A DNA stretch of 59,521 bases from Ructibacterium gallinarum (GTDB taxonomy: Bacteria > Bacillota > Clostridia > Monoglobales > Monoglobaceae), in assembly GCF_014982785.1 (NCBI RefSeq), contig NZ_JADCKB010000021.1:1-59521 (forward strand). Direction: 5' to 3'. Made by a program: the position numbers and the translations under genes. Shown here in pieces: positions 53,840-59,521 of this stretch (position 1 is the stretch's first letter; the number at the start of each line of letters is the position of its first letter). Below the pieces are notes generated by a model. That model was not told the origin of the DNA, made no database searches, and saw only the letters and a program-made list of their open reading frames with translations.

Positions 53840-54900
53840 GCCAGTACCGCCTCCTCCAGTGACAGCAGGTTGATATTCTCCGGCTTCACGGCATTCAGCA
53901 GAATATATTCAGCAGGACTCTGTGTAACCACATTTTCTGCCCCCGCATTTTTCGCATTTACCCAACGGTTTGCCGCTACCTTTTTCATGACGTCCGGCAT
54001 ATATTCATTCATTATCAAATTTCCTGCCATCATGGTATTTTCACCATACAGCAGCATCTCTTTTACAGTACCGCAGGCGGACAGAATGTCCCGCATAGGC
54101 TGTACTTCTTCCAGGTCTCTTGCAAGCAAAGGGCTGTCCTGCGGCGTAAATGTCAGATTCTGCTTTTTCACCTGCAGTTTTCCGGAATGGATCAGTTCGG
54201 CCAAAAAACCGGTAAAAGTTATTACTTCCGGCACAAGGTCAATGCCCCATTCCTTATATTCCCGCTTCATCACTTTCGCATCCGCGGGATCATAGCAGAT
54301 CACTCTTTGAAATGGTTTCAGCACATCCGCACATTTTTTCATCATGTCTTTTGTTTCTGCCGCCGCGCCTACCATGAAATCCATTGCATAGCCGCTGTTT
54401 GGCTCGTCTCTCAGGATTGTAAAAGGAACTCCCGCTTTCTGCAAGAGCAAAATTGCAGCTTTGCAGTCCCCTTTGACTCTTGCATCCTGACCCAGGAAAA
54501 ACAGCGTATCGCTGTCTGGCAGTTCCGGGATATCCGCTTTCGGTTCCTCTCCATAAATATTTCCCGTTTCCTGTAAATGAATCAGCATTTTTTGAATATA
54601 CGGCGGAAGTTTCCCCTCCAGCGCCGCTGCCAGCCGCGCTTCTTTGGTAAACATTACAGGATCCCAGCCGGTTACACACTCATGAACACAGCCGCCGCAG
54701 AGCGCACATTCGTATACGTTATCAATCATATCCTTCGAATAGGGTACAGCCCCCCTTGCCACCAAGGAAAGACCCAGCGCCCTTGCACGGGCTGTATTTC
54801 TCTCCAAGCCAGTTGCATTTCCAATGGGACAAATATGATGACACATCCAGCAAAAACGGCATGAATCAATATGTTGTTTTGATTTCTGTGAAATTTGCAT
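53830..54900 (-). CDS. Fe-S oxidoreductase subunit, GlcF/HdrD-like (356 aa)
   Basis: N-terminal pair of [4Fe-4S] ferredoxin motifs: 'CRFCWMCHHICP' and 'CALCGGCVHEC' (about 14-25 and 65-75), then a region like the CCG domains of GlcF or LutA with most of the CCG cysteines missing. It should take electrons from the FAD subunit encoded just upstream and pass them to the Etf fusion. Cytoplasmic, no membrane segment. The reduced CCG region is unusual and suggests a simple electron wire rather than a second catalytic site. Confidence 0.83.
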   Translation of the reverse strand: MQISQKSKQHIDSCRFCWMCHHICPIGNATGLERNTARARALGLSLVARGAVPYSKDMIDNVYECALCGGCVHECVTGWDPVMFTKEARLAAALEGKLPPYIQKMLIHLQETGNIYGEEPKADIPELPDSDTLFFLGQDARVKGDCKAAILLLQKAGVPFTILRDEPNSGYAMDFMVGAAAETKDMMKKCADVLKPFQRVICYDPADAKVMKREYKEWGIDLVPEVITFTGFLAELIHSGKLQVKKQNLTFTPQDSPLLARDLEEVQPMRDILSACGTVKEMLLYGENTMMAGNLIMNEYMPDVMKKVAANRWVNAKNAGAENVVTQSPAEYILLNAVKPENINLLSLEEAVLACL

Positions 54901-54912
54901 ACCAGTACCTCC

Positions 54913-56331
54913 TTATAATCCCAGTTTATACGGATTGAGTATTCCATTAGGATCCAGCTGTTTTTTGATCCCTTCAAACACCTGCATGGCAGGGCCATAT
55001 TGTTCCTTCATCAAGCGTCCCAGCTTTAACCCCACGCCGTGATGATCGTTGATCACACCGCCGTTTGCCAGAGCTGTCCTGACACCGCAGCTCCAGATCG
55101 CATTATGCAGACGCAGTGCTTCATGCGGATCCTTGGGAACATCATCAATAATAAAACGATCATAGATCATACATCCCCACTCATACCAGTGCGAAAAATG
55201 TGCAATAAACCTGGCCATAGGGAAATTGGTCTCAACGGCTTCCTTCATTGCCCAGTAAATCTTTTCGATTTTGTCATAAGGCGCAATGGTATCCATAGTG
55301 CCAAACATCTGCGGCAAATCCATCATATGTCCGGGATAAAAGAAGGTTATTTTTTCCTTCCACCATTTTTCGCCGTACTCCGATCCCAGGTCCTCCGCTC
55401 CATACTTTTGAAAGGTGCTGAGCAGTATCTTCTCTTCCAGATCCACCATTTCCGCCACACCCTCAATGGCAATATTCATAAAAGCGCCCGGCTTTGATAC
55501 GCCGACAATATCTTTAATCAAAGATGAGGTTTCTGCCTCATCATAAAGACGCATGACAGAGGGTTTAAACTTTTGTAGAAGTTCTCTGCCCGCTTGGAAA
55601 GCATCCGTCATGTTATGAAATAAAAAGCCTCTGAATTTTCTGGACTCTGGCTGCTGGAAAATACGCATCTGCGCTTTGGTCATGATTCCCAGGGTGCCTT
55701 CTGACCCGATAAAAATCTGATTCAGATCAGGACCGGCCGCATGCTTGGGGGCTGGTGAAGTATAAATAATATCACCGTTGGGCAATACCACCTCCATCTG
55801 CAATACCATATCATCAATTTTTCCATACTTGGTAGAACAAACGCCAATCCCCCGGTGCGCCAGAAATCCACCTACTGTAGAACAAGTAAGAGAGGACGGA
55901 TAATGCATGGTTGCATAGCCTCTTTCATTGGCTGCCCATTCTACATGCTTATAAATGGCGCCAGTGCCGCATTCTATGTACATTCCCTGCTCGTTAACTT
56001 CAAAAATTTGGTTCATTCTTTTGGTATCCAGCACAATACCGCCGCAGACCGGGATCGCTCCGCCCTGTGTCCCGCCTCCAGCACCCCAGGTCGTAACCGG
56101 GATCTTATAATAATTTGCAATTTTCAATATTGCCGAAGTCTCCTTGGCATTGGCAGGCGACGCAATGATGTCCGCTTCAGGCATTCTCAATCCCCGATCC
56201 GCCCACATTCTGGAAAGCCAGAAATAATCCACGCTGTGGGTGATTTTATCAATGGTCCGGGTAGAGCAGTTTTCTCTTCCGACTGCATCTTCTACTTCCG
56301 ACACAATCATATCAAACAAAAAATCATTCAT
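54913..56331 (-). CDS. FAD-linked 2-hydroxy-acid/sugar-acid dehydrogenase, GlcD family (472 aa)
   Basis: Flavoprotein with a PCMH-type FAD domain ('VTTWGAGGGTQGGAIPV', 'YPSSLTCSTVGGFLAHRGIG', 'GSEGTLGIMTKAQMRIF') and a C-terminal FAD-oxidase/linked domain ('NGGVINDHHGVGLKLGRLMK'). Relatives oxidise glycolate, D-lactate, or alkyl-DHAP; in anaerobes some pair with Etf. Followed by the Fe-S subunit gene 12 bases later. In this operon the substrate may be a 2-hydroxy acid formed from the sugar (lactate, glycolate or an aldonate), but that is inference. Confidence 0.87.
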   Translation of the reverse strand: MNDFLFDMIVSEVEDAVGRENCSTRTIDKITHSVDYFWLSRMWADRGLRMPEADIIASPANAKETSAILKIANYYKIPVTTWGAGGGTQGGAIPVCGGIVLDTKRMNQIFEVNEQGMYIECGTGAIYKHVEWAANERGYATMHYPSSLTCSTVGGFLAHRGIGVCSTKYGKIDDMVLQMEVVLPNGDIIYTSPAPKHAAGPDLNQIFIGSEGTLGIMTKAQMRIFQQPESRKFRGFLFHNMTDAFQAGRELLQKFKPSVMRLYDEAETSSLIKDIVGVSKPGAFMNIAIEGVAEMVDLEEKILLSTFQKYGAEDLGSEYGEKWWKEKITFFYPGHMMDLPQMFGTMDTIAPYDKIEKIYWAMKEAVETNFPMARFIAHFSHWYEWGCMIYDRFIIDDVPKDPHEALRLHNAIWSCGVRTALANGGVINDHHGVGLKLGRLMKEQYGPAMQVFEGIKKQLDPNGILNPYKLGL

Positions 56332-56352
56332 TTTCCTCTCTCCTTCTTTCTC

Positions 56353-57756
56353 CTATTCTTCTATCGGGTCATACTGAAGTCCAGGAATAAATTGACAAAA
56401 TTCCTCCAGCACATCTGCATAACTGCCGTAAATTTCCGACATATGATGAATGTACGGCCCGTAAATCATTTTCTTCTCTATCTTCGGCCAATCTTTAAAT
56501 TCCGCCCACATATATGTCCCAAAGGTATGCGGACCTGGTACGGTTTTGAATTCTCCTCCCAGCAATGTATACTTTCCCCGGTCTCCTTGGAACCTTGCAA
56601 TGGTATACTGTCCGTCTTTTGCTTTAAAGCTGGGTTTGGTATTGAAAAGCTTTGCCTTTGCTTTTTCATCCTTCATGGAATAAGGGAACGGCCCGCAGTG
56701 CCACAAAAGCTCTGCATTCGGGTTCTCCGGGTGCCTTACTGTCAGCTCTCCGAAAGCCGGTGCGCTTTTCCCTCTTGCGGCACACATCAAAAGCGCGTTG
56801 GTAATCGCACCATGAATGTCAGATTCACAAGTTACGATATATCCCATATCATACAAAACACTCATGGCAAGACAAGGATTCGCACCCACTGCAGCAGGCA
56901 TTGCCGTCCAGCACTCACTTGCCAAAACATCAGATCCTGTCTCTTCAAATACTTTCTGGTAGGCATAAACAAAAGCAAGCATCTTTTCTAAAAGCGCATC
57001 TTCTACGCCATCCACATCATAACGCTTTTTGATTTCTTTTGCTTCCTCTTGCAGCATTCCCTTTTTTTCCTCCATAGCATGGCGGAACTTCTGCTCAAAT
57101 ACTGCCATATTAAGGTTATTCATATTGATGCCAAATTTCTCTGTAAGTTCCAGTTCGTTGTACATAACACTTTTAAACGGCGTAAGCCGCGTTCCTACCT
57201 GAGTTACAGTAAGATTTTTAAAATTTTTTACCATGGTCACCACAGAAAAAAATCTTTGCAGCCCTTTGGCAAAGACCTCACTTTCCACTGGTGAATTCTC
57301 AATATAAGAAAAGGGAATCTGATACCGCCGCAACTGCTTGCTAATGGCAAACAAACCACACTGCACGTCTGTATACCGCTGTCCGTTTTCTTCAAACACC
57401 ATATCCTGCGCCCCCCACAATAAAACAGGAAGCTTGAGTTTTTTAGCAAGCCGTCCGCAGGCTTCTTCATTGCCAAAATTACAGTTGATCAAGAAAATTG
57501 CATCCACCTTTTCTTTCTGCAAATATGCACAAACCCTGTCAACATCCTCGTTTTTATAGAGCACTCCCAACTCATTCAACCACTCTAAATCACAGAAATC
57601 CGTCATATCATCCCGAAAATGTTCTTGTATATAACTGCGTACCCTATTTTTATTTTCCGCTCCTTTTGCCGGTTCGAAAATTCCCTTTCGTGTAGAAAAA
57701 TCAAAGAGATCCCGTATGACAGGAACCATGCCAATTTTTATTTTATAATTCAGCAT
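56353..57756 (-). CDS. L-fucose/L-arabinose isomerase-like protein (467 aa)
   Basis: Resembles the FucI/AraA-fold family: an N-terminal Rossmann-like region ('IKIGMVPVIRDLFD', 'VDAIFLINCNFGNEEACGRL', 'LPVLLWGAQDM'), a middle helical region, and C-terminal substrate-domain motifs ('ASECWTAMPAAVGANPCLAM', 'CESDIHGAITNALLM' with Glu, Asp and His metal ligands, 'WHCGPFP'). It would interconvert an aldose and a ketose, or act on a related sugar acid. Promoter-proximal gene of the eight-gene operon, so probably the entry step. Transport genes are absent. Confidence 0.83.
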   Translation of the reverse strand: MLNYKIKIGMVPVIRDLFDFSTRKGIFEPAKGAENKNRVRSYIQEHFRDDMTDFCDLEWLNELGVLYKNEDVDRVCAYLQKEKVDAIFLINCNFGNEEACGRLAKKLKLPVLLWGAQDMVFEENGQRYTDVQCGLFAISKQLRRYQIPFSYIENSPVESEVFAKGLQRFFSVVTMVKNFKNLTVTQVGTRLTPFKSVMYNELELTEKFGINMNNLNMAVFEQKFRHAMEEKKGMLQEEAKEIKKRYDVDGVEDALLEKMLAFVYAYQKVFEETGSDVLASECWTAMPAAVGANPCLAMSVLYDMGYIVTCESDIHGAITNALLMCAARGKSAPAFGELTVRHPENPNAELLWHCGPFPYSMKDEKAKAKLFNTKPSFKAKDGQYTIARFQGDRGKYTLLGGEFKTVPGPHTFGTYMWAEFKDWPKIEKKMIYGPYIHHMSEIYGSYADVLEEFCQFIPGLQYDPIEE

Positions 57757-57769
57757 TTCATCACCTCAA

Positions 57770-57889
57770 TGAAAATCATTTTTGTTTTTATCTTGTTTTA
57801 CAAACATAATGATACCATATTATGAAAATTATTTCAATAGTTTTTTAAAAAAATTTTCATTTGACAAATATTTTTGTTTCATATATAAT
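57770..57889. promoter_or_regulatory. rpiR/isomerase intergenic control region
   Basis: A perfect rightward promoter, TTGACA 57861-57866, 17 bases, TATAAT 57884-57889, serves the RpiR gene. Three copies of a TGAAAAT word lie in the divide: 57770-57776 (followed by CATTTTT), 57823-57836 as the inverted repeat TGAAA-N4-TTTCA, and reversed at 57853-57859 just before the -35 box. They are candidate RpiR operators governing both directions. Confidence 0.65.
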
Positions 57890-57923
57890 TAAAAATATAA
57901 AATTTTTTTCGAGGTACAGCAAA

Positions 57924-58760
57924 ATGAACAAAACTTCACTTAACATACAGGTCCTTTACAAAGAAATGGGAAAAACTGAAAAGCGAATTGCCGACTGGAT
58001 TTTGGCGCACCCAGGGAAGATCATCTCTCTTTCTATCGTAGAACTGGCAGAACAGTGCGGCTGCAGCGAAGCTACTATTGTGCGGTTTTCCAAACGTTTG
58101 GGATTGAGCGGTTATCAGGAGCTGAAAATCTCATTGGCGGCAGAAAGCGGCACAGAAACAGTCAGTACCAGCATTACTGCCGGCGATTCCGCCTTTACCA
58201 TATACGAAAAGGTCTGTAACGACATTTACTGCTCTCTGGAACTTACTAAAAAATCATTGGATCAAGAAAAATTCTCACTTGCGGCACAAACCATTTGCCA
58301 TTCGGATAAAATCGTCCTTTTCGGTCTGGGCAATTCCGCCTCAGTAGCTTTGGATGCCAGTCACAAATTTATGCGGACCGGGCTGAATGCTGTTGCATAT
58401 TCAGACAATCATATGCAAGTGATTGCAGCCTCCCATCTGAAAGAAAACGACACGGCCATTGCCGTCTCCCATTCCGGCTCCTCCAAAGATATTGTAGATG
58501 CCTTAAAAATCGCCAAAGATCATGGGGCACGTACCATCGCCATAACCAACCACGGCAAATCTCCCCTGCTGAAATACACAGACATTCCGCTTTTTACTTC
58601 TTCCGCAGAAACGCAGTATAATATTTTAGCGCTGAATTCCAGGATTGCTCAGCTGGCCATTATTGACACTCTGTATTTTTATGTAGTGTATCACGGCTCG
58701 TCCAAAACGCTGGCCTCCATACGGGAGACAGAACAATCTTTACTGTCAAAAAAATACTGA
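57924..58760 (+). CDS. RpiR-family regulator with SIS domain (278 aa)
   Basis: N-terminal HTH_6 domain (about 1-77; 'LSIVELAEQCGCSEATIVRF' then 'SKRLGLSGYQELK') and a sugar-isomerase (SIS) sensor domain (about 105-250; 'IVLFGLGNSASVALDASHKF', 'DTAIAVSHSGSSKDIVDALK', 'ARTIAITNHGKSPL') that binds phosphorylated sugars. It should sense a sugar-phosphate intermediate of the divergent operon. ATG at 57924 with GAGGT 8 bases upstream; the longer frame from 57861 begins inside the promoter. A terminator follows. Confidence 0.93.
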   Translation: MNKTSLNIQVLYKEMGKTEKRIADWILAHPGKIISLSIVELAEQCGCSEATIVRFSKRLGLSGYQELKISLAAESGTETVSTSITAGDSAFTIYEKVCNDIYCSLELTKKSLDQEKFSLAAQTICHSDKIVLFGLGNSASVALDASHKFMRTGLNAVAYSDNHMQVIAASHLKENDTAIAVSHSGSSKDIVDALKIAKDHGARTIAITNHGKSPLLKYTDIPLFTSSAETQYNILALNSRIAQLAIIDTLYFYVVYHGSSKTLASIRETEQSLLSKKY

Positions 58761-58779
58761 TACGGCAAACCAGGAAAAA

Positions 58780-58817
58780 GGCAGACGGCGCAATTCTGTG
58801 CTGTCTGCCGTATTTTT
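58780..58817 (+). terminator. Intrinsic terminator after rpiR
   Basis: GGCAGACGGC (58780-58789) pairs with GCTGTCTGCC (58800-58809), one mismatch, with a 10-base loop, followed by GTATTTTTATT. It closes the rpiR transcript. Confidence 0.85.
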
Positions 58818-58891
58818 ATTGTGAAAACGGCATATTTGAGTTATCATATTTTAATCTAAATACTTATAATATTCGTTGGGTTACAAAAATG

Positions 58892-59521
58892 CTTGACCAC
58901 AACATATAAAAAAGATGGTACGCCAAAATTAACACATTCAAATAAGCAAACCGGGGTATCAAGTAAAGTATATCCTATGACAGATGAAGAAATACAACAG
59001 ATTAAAGATTATTTATATGATCAAATTACAAGTGCTGAAACAGATGAAAAACAGTTTTTTGCACTAAGAAATTATACTATGTTTGTAGTTGGTTTAAATA
59101 CTGGATTACGTGAATCAGATTTAGTTGTGCTGCGGTTTGATCATTTCATGTTTGATTTTAATACTTTTCAACCGTGCATTAGAATCTTCATGAAAAAGAC
59201 ACATAAATGGATTGAAATTGCTATGAATGAAGAAATCAAAGACACCATCCGTTTTTATTTAGATTACAGTCAATTATTAGGTTATCATTTCGATAACAAA
59301 AAATATTTGTTTCCATCTCGTCAGCGTCCGCATATTGGTGCGGCAAGATGGCATGATGTTATGAAACAAATATGCACAGAGGTCGGAATTAAAAGAAATA
59401 TTGCTACACATTCTTTAAGAAAAACTTATGCAGAGAAATTCATAGAAAATAATTTTGATAATCCAAAGGCTATTTTGGGGCTTAAAAATAGATTAGGACA
59501 CAGCACTATTGAATCTACCAT
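58892..59521 (+). CDS. Tyrosine recombinase, 3' end beyond the window
   Basis: Open to the last base. Catalytic-domain residues are visible: Arg in 'VVGLNTGLRESDLVVLRFDH', His and Arg in 'ATHSLRKTYAEKF', and 'NRLGHSTIEST' just before the cut; the catalytic Tyr lies outside. The N-terminus is unusual: no arm-binding or core domain, only about 28 residues before 'VYPMTDEEIQQIKDYL', so it is either a short XerC/D-like recombinase starting at TTG 58892, one starting at ATG 58977, or a gene cut at its 5' end. No good ribosome site is seen at either start. It marks another mobile element on the right edge. Confidence 0.75.

Noticed and set aside
55855-56991. 378-residue open frame on the + strand
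   Set aside because: It lies antisense to the FAD dehydrogenase and isomerase genes, which have clear family motifs and ribosome sites; the + frame has low-complexity His/Arg/Cys-rich sequence and no family.

Overview
The window looks like the chromosome of an anaerobic, spore-forming Clostridia-type Firmicute, probably a gut or fermenter glycan degrader. The evidence is Gram-positive Shine-Dalgarno signals at nearly every start, a yunB sporulation gene, Tn916-like integrase remains, ABC-type sugar uptake without TonB genes, and S-layer homology (SLH) anchors on secreted enzymes. A relative of SLH-rich pectin degraders such as Monoglobus is possible, but I cannot prove it from sequence alone.

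Layout. (1) 1-4.3 kb is an integrative element: the end of an IS3 copy, small element genes, two paralogous excisionase-like genes and a tyrosine integrase. Its cargo looks like a retron: a consensus promoter, a structured RNA, a 59-residue basic/hydrophobic small protein whose ribosome binding site lies inside a long hairpin, a Cro/C1-type HTH gene and a retron-type reverse transcriptase. It abuts initiator tRNA-Met and tRNA-Leu genes. (2) 4.7-6.9 kb: a GH13 enzyme and yunB, probably core genome. (3) 7.3-14.7 kb: sugar-acid catabolism (LacI regulator, lactonase-like propeller, RraA-like protein, SDR oxidoreductase, mannonate dehydratase, AraC regulator, enolase-superfamily dehydratase) with a perfect operator between divergent promoters. 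(4) 15.4-37.5 kb: a Gram-positive polysaccharide utilisation locus read leftwards: two-component system, solute-binding lipoprotein, two permeases, three secreted or SLH-anchored proteins, two clan GH-A-like hydrolases, a second SLH protein and a GH42 beta-galactosidase. An unrecognised ~310-residue domain occurs three times, two copies nearly identical in DNA. (5) 38.8-46.5 kb: radical SAM enzyme, GH57-like enzyme, TIM-barrel epimerase and medium-chain dehydrogenase in an overlapping operon, then GH13, AraC and an esterase. (6) 46.5-48.4 kb: decayed mobile elements. (7) 48.5-58.8 kb: an eight-gene sugar/cyclitol operon with IolB-, IolC- and IolJ-like enzymes, FGGY kinase, a fucose-isomerase-like protein, an FAD plus Fe-S dehydrogenase and a fused EtfB-EtfA, facing an RpiR regulator. 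(8) 58.9 kb to the end: a second tyrosine recombinase running off the window.

How it fits together: the surface hydrolases would trim a plant-type galactose/arabinose-containing glycan, the CUT1 transporter (no ATPase gene here) would import oligosaccharides under two-component control, and cytoplasmic GH42, GH13, GH57 and oxidoreductase genes would finish the work. The sugar-acid cluster and the Etf-linked operon are separate catabolic modules with their own regulators. The strongest candidate for an undescribed system is the retron-like module at 2.4-4.2 kb, followed by the new surface domain family and the Etf-linked sugar operon.
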